Below are positions 41,285-51,499 of a stretch of DNA of 60,000 bases, in pieces. The position numbers and the translations under genes were made by a program. The first letter of the stretch is position 1; each line of letters starts with the position of its first letter. A model generated the notes under the pieces. It saw only the letters and a program-made list of their open reading frames with translations, ran no database searches and was not told the DNA's origin. The stretch spans positions 2,332,202 through 2,392,201 of the forward strand of contig RPFO01000027.1 in NCBI GenBank assembly GCA_009746045.1, given 5' to 3'. Source of the stretch: Mesostigma viride (lineage: Eukaryota > Streptophyta > Mesostigmatophyceae > Mesostigmatales > Mesostigmataceae).

Positions 41285-43384
41285 CTCACGAGCAACGAGG
41301 TAGCCATGGCTGACGGCGGTGCTCATAATAACTTTCACGTTTGGGCACCAAATTCGGCCGTGAATATCACAATCGCTTCGTCTTTCTAAGACGCACACGC
41401 TGATATAATTTTCCGAAGCTGTTACGCAATATATGGCGAGCAAACGCTTCTCCACGTGCAACGCAGCCTGGCGGCTGCGCTCAGCCCTGAAAATACGTCA
41501 GACTGCAGCTCCGGCTGCAGCTTCAGTCGCCCTCCGGCCCAGAAGGCAGCGGTGCCACAGTCTAGCCAAGAAGGCCCAAGCCCTAGTGGTCGCCCAGCCC
41601 CCTCCCGGACTCGCCTCGCCAGCAGCGTCGCCTGAACCCAAGCGCAGTCGCCCTGCCGAGCCGACTTTTGAGAAGTACGACTTTGACGCCAGCCAGCCCG
41701 GCTTTTTTTCCAAGCTCACCCCCGATCGCATCCTGGCCTGCGTGTTTTTTGGATCGCACGCCTCGCTTACGGAACTGTGCAAGCAGCTCTTCATCCATGG
41801 TTGCCTCTTCGATGCATTCCACTGAGAGGCGCCATTACACTGTCGACTCCATTCCCAAACAACGCCGCCCCCACCTTCAGCAATACGCCCTCTTTTCCCT
41901 CCTTGGACGCTCCTTTGAGGAGCTCTGGCCCCCCCAGCCCCTCACCACCACCTTGACCGAATCCTCCATCCGCTCACTCCTTAACCGGGAGGCCGGCCCT
42001 CGAGCAGCACGTGGCCCCCCTCGCTGCAGATGTGGCGGCCATGGGCAGCACGCTGACTGCCGAGCTCCCCCTCCTCTCCACCATGCATCAATCTCCACCG
42101 CCACTTCCACCCTCCTCGCCTCCTCCACCGCCACCACCCCCACCTCCGACGACTTCACCGCCCAGCTCCGCGACATCGACCAGCGCCTCAAGGACAACGC
42201 CATCGCCATCGAGGTCAGGCTGCAAAACAGCGCAGGCCTCACCGCCCACGGGCGGTGAAGGACATTGCCGCCAAGCCAGCCCCCGCTGGCCGGCGGCTGG
42301 CGCTGCTCCTCCCACCCAGACCTGGGCAGACAATGATGCTTAAGCAACACACATGCACCACCTCCACCACCTCCGCCATTGCAGCACAGCTCCAGCAGAA
42401 GACGCTCGACCTCTGCGAGGAGGCCGAGCTCGCCAAGCGCAGCCTTAACATCACCGTCAAGAACTTTGACATGGAGGAAGGTGAGAATTCCGAGAAGCTT
42501 GCCAAGGCGTTTGAGAGTCTGAGAAATCCTTGGTCGCATGGGCCTTCTTGGTAAGATCAAGCTGGTCGCCCACCGCCTTCCCCGCACGCGGGGTAAGGCA
42601 GGGGCGCCCCCGCTTCTTCTCACCTTTAAGAACCCGGCCGACAAGATTTCTTTTCTCAGACACCGCAAGCGGCTCGAGAAGACTCCCTTCACCCTGGACG
42701 ACGACTTGACCCTGGCGCAGCAACAACGGCGACGGGAGCTATGGCCGACCTACCTCCAGCTCCGGCAGACCACGGCGGGGAAGCCGGTGTACTGGAAGGG
42801 GGCGGCCATCTACGTCAGCCACAAGCCCTGGCCAGTGCTCACGCGACCCCCGCGGCCCCAGCGACTCCAGACGCCCCAGCTTAGGGGAATACAGCAGTAG
42901 TAGTGTAGAATAGTTAGACTGTTGCGCCTTGTACCTGTACGCCTACTACAGGCACTATTATACCAACTGATTCATGAGCATTATTTAGTCATGTATACAT
43001 GTGTGCCCATGATGTGCCACACACCAGATGATGCCTAGCTTTATTTCTTTAGCTATGCTGTGCCCACGCAGAGAGCTACTCTCTGCTGAGACGCCATGCC
43101 CTAGCTTCTGTATAGCCATGCTGATCTTCCACCCCATGACGGGCCCCTTTTGCGCTCTGAGAGATCACGGTGGTGCAGGTGCACTTGGTGCACCGTGCAT
43201 GCTAGAGCAGGTGTAGTTTACATCCTACCCTTGCAGGAAGTAGCCCAGACTGTATTTAAAGGCCATATGCCCCTTCTCAGGGCTATGTGCCACATGTACT
43301 CCCAACGGATGTTCCTAATTAATTAATTAATTAATTAGTAATTAATTGATTAGTTTAATTGATTAGTTTTAATTAATTAATTAT
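41285..43384 (+). mobile_element. ORF1-only retroelement, essentially full length (about 2.1 kb)
   Basis: Order: 5' region from 41285 (CACGAGCAACGAGGTAGCC), ORF1 from ATG 41433 to about 42893, a 3' UTR of about 410 bases, hairpin CTCC-CAAC-GGAT near 43300-43311, and a mixed TTAA tail to 43384. The 3' UTR includes a perfect hairpin, GCAGAGAG-CTA-CTCTCTGC, near 43071, and the palindrome GGTGCACTTGGTGCACC. No ORF2 is present. The same arrangement occurs on the minus strand at 12263-13860. Confidence 0.75.
41433..42893 (+). pseudogene. LINE ORF1-like protein (several frameshifts)
   Basis: Consecutive frames 41433-41825, 41668-42258, 42255-42554 and 42538-42900 together cover a protein of roughly 480 residues. 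It has a basic N-terminus (MASKRFS), a mid-region with LTPDRILACVFFGSHASLTELCKQLF, a Pro/Ser/Thr-rich linker, a coiled coil (QQKTLDLCEEAELAKRSLN), an RRM-like core (RSLNITVKNF; PPLLLTFKNPADKISFL) and the closing YWKGAAIYV domain. In this family the protein would bind element RNA; no enzymatic motif is seen. At least three frameshifts make this copy non-functional as given. Confidence 0.65.
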
Positions 43385-43402
43385 AGTAGCCATGTACATG
43401 TA

Positions 43403-43940
43403 GTATCAAGGAGACAACCAGCGCAGGCCAGAAATCGGGAGAATCCGGACCATGGTAGCTCGAGCCTGCCGTTATCTTGTCCGCGTGTTCGAGTCGTTCA
43501 GGATGATGAAGATGAATTGAATTGAATTGAATTGAATTGTAACATAACTCCGTTGGGAGTATATGTAGCACATAGCCCTTGAGAGGGGGCATATGGCCTA
43601 TCATACATCCTAAGCTACTTCCTGCAAGGGTGGGGATGTAAAGGACCCTTGCTCTAGGTGCACCAGGGCACTTGCATCCCCATGATCTTCAAGCTATGCC
43701 CAGCGAAGGGGGAGCCTGTCATGGGGGGGAAGATCAGCATAGCTATACAAAAAGGCTAGGGCATGGCGTCTCAGCAGAGAGTTACTCCCTGCATGGGCAC
43801 AACATAGCTAAATAAAGCTAGGCATCATCTGGAGTGTGGCACATCATAGGCACACATGTACATGATTAAATAAAGCGTGATGAAGATGAATGGTGATGGA
43901 AATGTGTATCCTTGTGCATTGAAATTATGGCTGGCTGGCT
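43403..43940 (+). repeat. dispersed repeat, copy 2 (split by an insertion)
   Basis: 43403-43517 plus 43892-43940 equal the intact copy at 11655-11818. The joining sequence is GATGAAGATGAAT. Confidence 0.75.
43518..43878 (-). mobile_element. 5'-truncated ORF1-element 3' end with 13-bp TSD
   Basis: Flanked by GATGAAGATGAAT at 43505-43517 and 43879-43891. The insert is the reverse complement of the ORF1-element 3' UTR with hairpin CTCC-CAAC-GGAG (about 43548-43559) and a tail of TGAAT units at 43518-43540. It is only the last 340 bases of the element. Confidence 0.85.
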
Positions 43941-43949
43941 TTGAAATTA

Positions 43950-44341
43950 TGTAGTTACTATGCCTATTATGGGATCCACAGTCGTACTAGATGATGCATT
44001 ATCAGACATTAGTAGTATTTAGCCATGCTTTCCCCAATGATGCAGAGAGTTACTCTCTGCTGAGATGTCATGCCCTAGCTATTGCCTAGCCACAATCATC
44101 TTCCACGCCATGCCCGCACCTTAGCTCCTGGAATACATGGAGGTGCAGGTGCACCTAGTGCACCCAGAGTAGGTGGCTGTTTACACCCCCCACCTGCAGG
44201 TTGTAACCCAGAATGTATTAAAAACCATAGTAGGCCCCCTTCTCAGAGCCATGTGTTACGTATACTCCCAACGGAGTTATGTTTTTAATTTATTAATTTA
44301 TTAATATTTATTTAATTAATTAATATTTAATTTATTAATTA
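43950..44341 (+). mobile_element. ORF1-element 3' UTR fragment with AT-rich tail
   Basis: Matches the 3' UTR at 42960-43320: GATGATGCATT, GCAGAGAG-TTA-CTCTCTGC hairpin (about 44040), GGTGCAGGTGCACC, CACCTGCAGGTTGTAACCC and hairpin CTCC-CAAC-GGAG (44264-44275). The tail (44285-44341) mixes TTTA, TTAA and ATTTA units. Confidence 0.7.
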
Positions 44342-44565
44342 ATAGCCGCAACACTACTGCCTCGTCAATCTGCAATTGACAGTAGCTAGAGGACAGCTCA
44401 GATGAGGATTATATCCCACTGTCGTGACTATATGCATGGTTGGGGCATGATGCAAACGATATTTGTAACTTTCGTGTAATTATTTTCTAATGAGATTAGC
44501 ATAGTACTCCGTGGCATGCCTATCTATGCGCATGACACGCAAGTACTTACTTGCTTACAACCCTA
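44342..44565 (-). repeat. dispersed repeat, uninterrupted copy
   Basis: Reverse complement of the repeat at 1085-1632, but without the 35-bp and SINE insertions. It therefore serves as the empty-site reference for both. Confidence 0.75.
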
Positions 44566-44771
44566 CTTTGAAATGGCTCTTTACCTGGTGCCTCGGACAC
44601 TGCATGTGCTACTAGATAGCAAACTACGTAGTGAGTGAAGTGCGTAGGAGTGCTACACACCTGTCCAGTCGATTCTATATAGGTATCGAAGCATGGAATT
44701 GATCGACCACGCCGGGCTGGACTTGCCAACAGTAGTATAATTATTGCTTGACTGCATTAAATTGATAGCGG

Positions 44772-45474
44772 TGTAACGACTAAAAATGTTGTGTTTGCAA
44801 CAGCCTCAGTTTCAACATTGATGTGAAAAGATCTTTATACCTGGGTTGGAGTCGCGACAGATAACTTCACGTCCAGAGAAGCAATGAAGATGGATCTTCA
44901 ACAGTTAAGGGAATGAGTCCCCACCCTTGTTAGACACAACAGACAATGTTATATCCAAGTCGACTATCTGTTGAAGTTATAGTTGACTTTTAGCGAGGGT
45001 TGTTTGATTGATGAAACAAGGAAACCCTTGAATTACACCATATAGCTTTAGCTTTCTTACACGCACACATGCACAGCCGCCACAAACAGGATAAAAGTCA
45101 TCATGCACGCAGAGACGGCTCAGCCCTAACCCGGAAGGACCAATCAAAAGTGAGAATCACTCAAGATAAGATCTTAGCTTCCGAATCCTCAACACAACAC
45201 AAAGCCAGCACATACTGAATCTCCATGACCTGGAATCAGATCCACCAGGTACAACGGTATTAAAGAGAATCTATGACTGACTGAACAAAATCATGCAAAG
45301 TACCCTACGTGGATCAGGCCACGACCAATGAGGGTAGAACAATAATTCTACAGATCTCAGCAGGCCCAATATCATCAGACGTCGAAGCCTCCTAACTTCC
45401 CAAATAATTGTCCTAAAGAACTCATAATAAGATCAACAGTAGGAAAACTTTGGATGTAACATTTGGTTGTTACA
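44772..45474 (-). repeat. 3' LTR
   Basis: Begins TGTAACGACTAAAAATG and ends TTTGGTTGTTACA in plus-strand reading. A TATAAAG box lies at 44833-44839 on the minus strand. Confidence 0.95.
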
Positions 45475-45489
45475 TATCTCCCCCTCAAG
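45475..45489 (-). other. polypurine tract (PPT)
   Basis: TTGAGGGGGAGATA on the minus strand directly precedes the 3' LTR start. It would prime plus-strand DNA synthesis. Confidence 0.85.
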
Positions 45490-47196
45490 ACAGGAACTCC
45501 CAGTTCCTAGAAGCCAAGAAGAATAAAACAACAACCTCCACAAAACAACACAACAATAAACAGGAAGTCCACCACCTCTTGGGACAAGCAAGTGGGTTTT
45601 TACATCCCCAAAGGGCCTCCTATCTCATTATCATCTGATCATGTCAACCCTGAATAAGACAAATTCACCCACAGATGAAATGTCATCAAGTGACTAACAC
45701 ACAGGCAACCATGCCTGGATAATACAACTGCAAGACTACCATGAACTCAGAACTGTCATTACTGGAAATCTGGACTGGACATCAGAACTGGCCTCCTCCA
45801 TTCTGGATCCCCACCTCACTCCACAGCCCATCTCCAACCATCCTGGAACCCTTCACAAGTGAACCAATCCCCCTTCTTCGTATCCTTCCCCCTCGTTCCA
45901 AACACTGGGAAATGCTCCACCATGGACACCAGATCTGGCCAGTTCCTGCTGACCTGAATAGCCAGCAGGTCTCAGCAGCCTTGCCCAACTCAGCTGAAAA
46001 CCTACTGCACTGGGCAGGGTAGGACAGAGTAACCACAGCCTGTCGGAGGGGTCGAAGACCCAGCCACTGGCAGTCTTATGGCGACATAGCCAGCTGCTAT
46101 AGGCCCACCACAGCTGTAGAAAGGCCTTGATAGGCCCCCACCTGGCCCCAAGATGGGTACCAGCACCCTCAAGGGCGTGAGCCTGGCCCTCAGCTCGTTA
46201 GGGAACTTTGGTAACTGCAGCCCCACAAAGACCGTGCTGTCCTTGTGTGGAAAACATGACATCACAGAGCAGCTGGACGACGGAGTCATGTCAAACTCTC
46301 CCTGCTTGACAGCTGCTCAAGTAGCTCAGTGTAGGTCTGGGAATACCAACTGGCTTGAGCTCTGCAAAGGCGAGTCTCAGGTCACTGGGCAGAGCCGCCA
46401 TCAAGTCCTGGCCCTCCACCGGCCTCATGTCAAACGAAGGCCACGGGTACACTGCAAAGACGGTGTGCATAATGTAAGCCACCATGGGTGAACCAATCTC
46501 ACAAAGACTGGGGGGCAGACAGTCCAGGGCCAACTCTACCATACCCTCAGGTACTAGTTCACCCTCCTCCACCACTGTCTGGTCGATGCCTGCATGGCTG
46601 TGTACAAGGATTTACACCACTCGCACTGTCAGGAGCACATTACGGTGGTCCAAGTACTGCTCCACCTGTTTTGTTGGGACAACAGACCTGGGCAAGTGTA
46701 CCACCACCTTAGGGGGTGGAGGAGCCTCCGTAGAGGAGGGACTGAGGCCACCATGGTGGGGATAGCCTCCTGAGCTACTGGAGCCTCAGACTGCAGGCAC
46801 AGCAGAACCCACAGTGGAATGTGCCCAGCCCTCAAGTGTTCTGCCATCTGAGTAACCAACCCTCCACATAATCAACCTGATATCAAGGCCCCGTGACGCT
46901 GCTCGTGCCGTTGCTGATCATGTACCATACGCTGGAACAGTTGAGAAAATGGGCTTCCACGAACCCAGCGTCTTCCTGGATCGAAGTACCGTGGCTCTGG
47001 GGCCAGCGTAGTCGTGCTGAAAGACATACGTAGCCCTCACGTCCTCTTGGGTTGGGCAGGTGGCCTGGGTGTCCCCTCAGGATGGGAGTCGGCCATGGCT
47101 GGCAACCACAGACACACAGCACCAAAAAGAGGCGTTAGCAGTGCTCACTGGGAGCTATGAAGGGGAGCACACCGCTCAGAGCCCATGACATACCAC
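45490..47196 (-). pseudogene. extra 3' region of the LTR element with a broken ORF
   Basis: About 1.7 kb lies between the integrase stop and the PPT, much more than a plain chromovirus needs. Minus-strand frames at 46860-46630, 46575-46291 and 46289-46002 read as one decayed protein: KVVVHLPRSV-like, then VEEGELVPEGMVELALDCLPPSLCEIG, then MTPSSSCSVMSCFPHKDS. I do not recognise it. No signal peptide or clear membrane segment is seen, so there is no support for an envelope. Confidence 0.45.
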
Positions 47197-48885
47197 TCAG
47201 GCAAGGTGATCCATGACGCTGACAATATCTAGTACAGCAGAGTGACTGTTGGTGAGATCAGACAACCACAGCCACGTAGCAGTCACCTCTAGCTCTCCCT
47301 TCCAGTGTACCTTAAACTGCAACTGTTTAGTACGACCTTTCCCCTTCACCCTGTGAGCCAACAACCGCTCCACTTCATAGATCTTCTCCCCCTCAGAATC
47401 CAACTCATAAGGCAAAGGGGCAGACAATCTGCCTGGCAAGGTGTTACGCCTGTACAGCTTCAGCTGGGCTAGGTGAAAAATATTATTCCTGAGCTTCCAG
47501 TGAGAAGGCACTGGACCTGGACCACTGTACCATAGTGAAGGTGCCAACACTGGGTAAGGACCCAACCAGAGTGGTTGCAGTTTCCTGCATTGCTCCTTCT
47601 CAGGCAGCACTCTGTTGGCTTCCAACAACACCAAGTCCCCAGGAGCTACAAAGGAATGACTGGCCACCGTTTGCTGCCAGGCGTTAGTCAGGTACTTGTC
47701 CTGTGTCCTCAACAGCTGGGTAGCCACAATGCTGTGAGCCTCCTGGAAGGAAGCCAACAACTGCTGGACTGAACCAAGACGTCGCTGGAAAGGGCCTTCA
47801 GCGTCTCTGTCAGGCAGTTCCAAGTCGAATGGTGTCAAGGGACACTGGCCATTGCAGATCACGAAGGGGGACATCTGGTGAGGAGCCAGAGGAGAGTTGT
47901 TGATTGCGAACTCTATGAAAGGTAGCTTCTTGTCCCAGTCCTTGTTGTCGTGGGTACAATAGTGCTTTTGACACTCCCTGACAATTCTGTTCATCCTCTC
48001 CACCGCCCCAGTACTGGCACACCTGTATGCCACACCGAATGCCAGCTTAGTGTCTAGGATGTCAAAGAATGACTTCCAAAACCCTGACAGCCAAAGGGGG
48101 TCCTGATCAGTGATGATCACTCTAGGCATGCCGTGCAGACGGTAGATCTCCTTCATAAACAAATCCACACACTGTGCAGCGGTGAGATGAGTATTGCAAG
48201 GAATCAGATGGCACATCCTGGAAAGCCTGTCCATGACCACAAGGATCCTGTCATTGCCACCATCTGACATGGGAAGACCACAGATAAAATCCATAGTCAC
48301 ACTGATCCAAGGGCGCAGGGGAATGGGCATAGCCATGGGAAAGATGGGCGTGGCTTGGTTCCTGACCTTATTTCTCTGGCAGGAGTCACAGGAATCCACA
48401 TAGGCCTTAACATCCTGATAAAGGCCAGGCCACCAAAACCTCTGCTGCACCTCATGAAGTAGCTTAGCATAACCAGGATGACACGCAGTCACATCGTCAT
48501 GGAAACAATGTAACACTGTGGGAATGGCCATCTCAGGCACATACACTTTTCTAGTCACCGTGTGCTCTGCATCATGAGTGTGAACATACAGAACGCCCTC
48601 CCAGTATTCTACAGGTCTATTGCCAAAGTTGCCCCTCTGGATAGCTGCAGTAGCCATGTCCTCCGTCTTGGTGAAGGCCTTGATGACGTCCAGCAGGGAA
48701 ATATTTAAAGGATTAGGCAACACCAGGTCCTTGTCAGGTCCCAGGGGCTGCATCTGCATCTCCTCTTCCTGCCCAGGGCTAGCCACCAACTGCTTGGATG
48801 AGACAGTAGTAGCTATAGGCCCTTTTGACCTTGCCATCACCTGAGAGGCCAACACCTTGGACCGGCCTACCAACACAGGGTCCAT
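47197..48885 (-). CDS. integrase with C-terminal chromodomain-like region (pol, 3' part)
   Basis: A 562-codon frame. It contains a His/Cys zinc-binding region ending CDSCQRNK, then the catalytic core with Asp in TMDFICGLP, Asp in ITDQDPLWL and Glu in GAVERMNR, i.e. the DD(35)E triad. It ends with a module reading YEVERLLAHR...QFKVHWKGELEVTATWLWLSDL, which resembles a chromodomain, although the expected WE is replaced by WLW. Integrase inserts the cDNA into the genome, and the chromodomain can steer it to heterochromatin. The frame does not continue from the upstream RNase H frame, so a shift lies near 48880. Confidence 0.88.
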   Translation of the reverse strand: MDPVLVGRSKVLASQVMARSKGPIATTVSSKQLVASPGQEEEMQMQPLGPDKDLVLPNPLNISLLDVIKAFTKTEDMATAAIQRGNFGNRPVEYWEGVLYVHTHDAEHTVTRKVYVPEMAIPTVLHCFHDDVTACHPGYAKLLHEVQQRFWWPGLYQDVKAYVDSCDSCQRNKVRNQATPIFPMAMPIPLRPWISVTMDFICGLPMSDGGNDRILVVMDRLSRMCHLIPCNTHLTAAQCVDLFMKEIYRLHGMPRVIITDQDPLWLSGFWKSFFDILDTKLAFGVAYRCASTGAVERMNRIVRECQKHYCTHDNKDWDKKLPFIEFAINNSPLAPHQMSPFVICNGQCPLTPFDLELPDRDAEGPFQRRLGSVQQLLASFQEAHSIVATQLLRTQDKYLTNAWQQTVASHSFVAPGDLVLLEANRVLPEKEQCRKLQPLWLGPYPVLAPSLWYSGPGPVPSHWKLRNNIFHLAQLKLYRRNTLPGRLSAPLPYELDSEGEKIYEVERLLAHRVKGKGRTKQLQFKVHWKGELEVTATWLWLSDLTNSHSAVLDIVSVMDHLA

Positions 48886-49445
48886 GACCCACTTCCTGGG
48901 CCTACCTCTGCTGCGCCTAGCAGGGCTCCCTCACCTGGCTGCACTGTGGGAGTGGGCACCACACCTTCAGGACTTCTCCTAAGACTGTCAGACAGTGACT
49001 GGACACCCTCCTGGACGCCTGTCAACTCTGGGACAGAGCCCTGGTCGATGAGCATCACGGGACCACCGTTATTCCCTACAGGTGGTGTCAACAGTTGAGA
49101 AACCTTCTGGTTGTTGGCCTGAGCTCTAGTCAAGGCTCCACACTCTACCACAGAAATCAGGGCAGCACAGATGTCCAAGTCCTCATGAAAACTTCCCATC
49201 AAATCCCTCCTCCTGGACAGGGCGTCAGGCACCACATTCTGCGTACCAGGAATGTACCTCACAGAGAAAGGTCCAAACCCCCCCAGGAACTCCATCCATC
49301 CAGCCATCCTCTTACTCATCCGGGTCTGTTCCAACACATGTACCAAGGGCCTGTGGTCAGTCATCAGGGTAATAGACTCGTTGCCCTGCCCATCCTGGCG
49401 CTGCTGGCCACAGAAAACTGAGCCCCCTTCAGTAGGTGTTCCCAC
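48867..49445 (-). pseudogene. pol, RNase H C-terminal and connection region
   Basis: Begins in a different frame from RT. It carries ITLMTDHRPLVHVLEQ and RYIPGTQNVVPDALSRR, the closing RNase H and tether motifs of gypsy elements. The change from the RT frame falls around 49400. Confidence 0.8.
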
Positions 49446-50224
49446 TTGTGACAGGCCACCACCAATCCCAGCAGCTCCTGCTCATGAACAGGGTAGTTAC
49501 GTTCTGCAGACGTCATACTCCTGGACATGTATTCCACTGGTTGAGGGCCCTTACCATGATCTTGCATTAGTACTGCACCAATAGCACCCTGTGAGGCATC
49601 AGACCTAACCTGGTATGGCAAGTCTGGGTTGGGGCCCACCAACAAGGGAGCAGTGGTAAGCTTCTGCTTCAACACATCAAAAGCTTGCTGGCATGCTGCA
49701 GTCCACTCAAAGGGAACATCCTTCTTGAGCAGGGCTAACAGGGGACCAGAGATGGCCGCCATGTCAGGGATGAACCGTCGGTACCAGCCCACCAGGCCCA
49801 GAAAGGATCTGACATCCTGAGCTGACTTCAACACAGGCCACTCCAAAACAGCAGAGACCTTGCTGGCCTCAGGAGTCATACCTGCAGCGCTCAGCTGGTA
49901 GCCCAGAAACTTCACCTCTTGGCCCCACTCCACCTTGGACCTCTTCACCGACAGATGATACTGATGGATCACCTTAAGGACCTCCTCCACGTTCTCCAGA
50001 TGCTCCCTGAAGGTACGAGAGTGTACCAGAATGTCGTCCAGGTAGACGACCACACAAGTCCTGAAGACCACCCTGGTAGTGTCACACAAGTGGGCAATGT
50101 CCTTGAACCTGGGGTTGCGAAGGTCAGGTGAGATCTGGGGCAGGGCATTTCCAGTCAGGTGGCCAAAGATGGCATTGACAAACATCTGCATAGTGGCAGG
50201 ACTGTTAGAGGCACCCATGGGCAT
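49364..50224 (-). pseudogene. pol, reverse transcriptase catalytic part and RNase H start
   Basis: Contains MPMGASNSPATMQ, the polymerase motif VVYLDDILVHS, FLGYQLS, FLGLVGWYRRFI and the RNase H start RSDASQGAIGAVL. A one-base loss near 50246, beside GGGG, separates it from the N-terminal RT frame. Confidence 0.88.
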
Positions 50225-51353
50225 TACTGTCCACTGGAACTGTCCCCATGGGTAGAAAAGGCCGTCTTGGGGATGTCCTCAGTAGCCACCCTGATCTGCC
50301 AGAAAGCATGCCTGAGGTCAAACTTGGTAAAGAAGGCAGCTCCTGCAGTCCTCTCCAGCAACTCATCAATTCTGGGCAGAGGGTACCTGGACTTGACAGT
50401 CACCTTGTTCAGTCCCCTCAGGTCAATGCACAACCTCCACCCCCCATCATGCTTGGGTACAAGCAAACACCCAGAACTGAAAGGACTGTTAGCTGGGAGG
50501 ATCAGACCAGCCTCCAACAGGCCAATAAGTATGGTCTTCAGCTCTGCCATCTCTGCAGGGCCCATCCTGTACATAGGCACAAAAGGAGGACGAGCACCCT
50601 CTACCAACTTGATGACATGTGTGATGGGTCCCTCAGGAGGATACTGGGGCATCTTGTCCTCAAAGATGGCTCCATACCTGTCCAACAAGGCATCATGCTG
50701 CTGTTGTTGCTCAGTGGTGACAGTAGAACTGACAGCATTGACAGAATGACCACTAGCAGACTCAGGTTCATTAGGCACCAAATGCAGGAAAAAGATGTGT
50801 TCCACTGGATAGGTGGCCAAATAAGACAGAGTATGCTTGGCAGACCACACATGCTTCAGTAGGGCAGCCCGTTTCTCCTCCAAAGTCGGCTCTTGATCCA
50901 CCCCTTTCGCACCTGCTTCCCCTCCCTTGCCATCATTGACAGCTGTCTGTGTGGAACAGCACTCAGTGGCTGTTCTTCTCCCCCCTGGCAACACACAGGT
51001 AGCATCCCACACTGTCCCATCCTTGAACTGGACCACCCTGTCAGGCCAAGAAATAGCAGGATTGGTGTCAGACAACCATGGGATCCCCAAAATCACATCT
51101 GCTGCCGTGAGGGGAATGACATCTGCTGTCACTTCCAAAGTCTGGGATGAACAAACTTGGAAGATGAGCTGCACATAGCCAGGTGAGCAGCTTCTCCTGC
51201 CATCAGAATACTGCACCATGACAGGTGTGGGGTGGGCCAACACAGGCAACTTCAACTCCTGCACCAAGGATGCAGCAATATAATTACTGCCAGCACCAGA
51301 ATCAATCATAAACAAGCAAGCTGGCTGAGCCAAGGGACTGGCACGTTGAGGAG
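50224..51353 (-). pseudogene. pol, aspartic protease and N-terminal reverse transcriptase
   Basis: The protease active site is FMIDSGAGSNYIA with a later ADVILGIPWL flap/dimer region. The RT begins with WRLCIDLRGLNKVTVKSRYPLPRID and AAFFTKFDLRHAFWQI. The first codons are uncertain: in this frame a TAG lies at 51355-51357. Gag ends at 51500 in another frame, so expression would need recoding, or a base is missing here. Confidence 0.85.
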
Positions 51354-51499
51354 CCTAGCCTGAAACTTGAGTAAGTGACCTGGTACAGGAGGACCCACAG
51401 GGACAGCAGGGTCAGAAGCACCCACAGTGTTCACTGGCCTAACGTCAACAGCAGGCAGGTCAGACCTGGCCATGACAGAAGGATGACCTGGGGACCCAA

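Noticed and set aside
45782-46036. 84-codon minus-strand ORF as an envelope-like gene of the LTR element
   Set aside because: No signal peptide, membrane segment or family motif can be seen.
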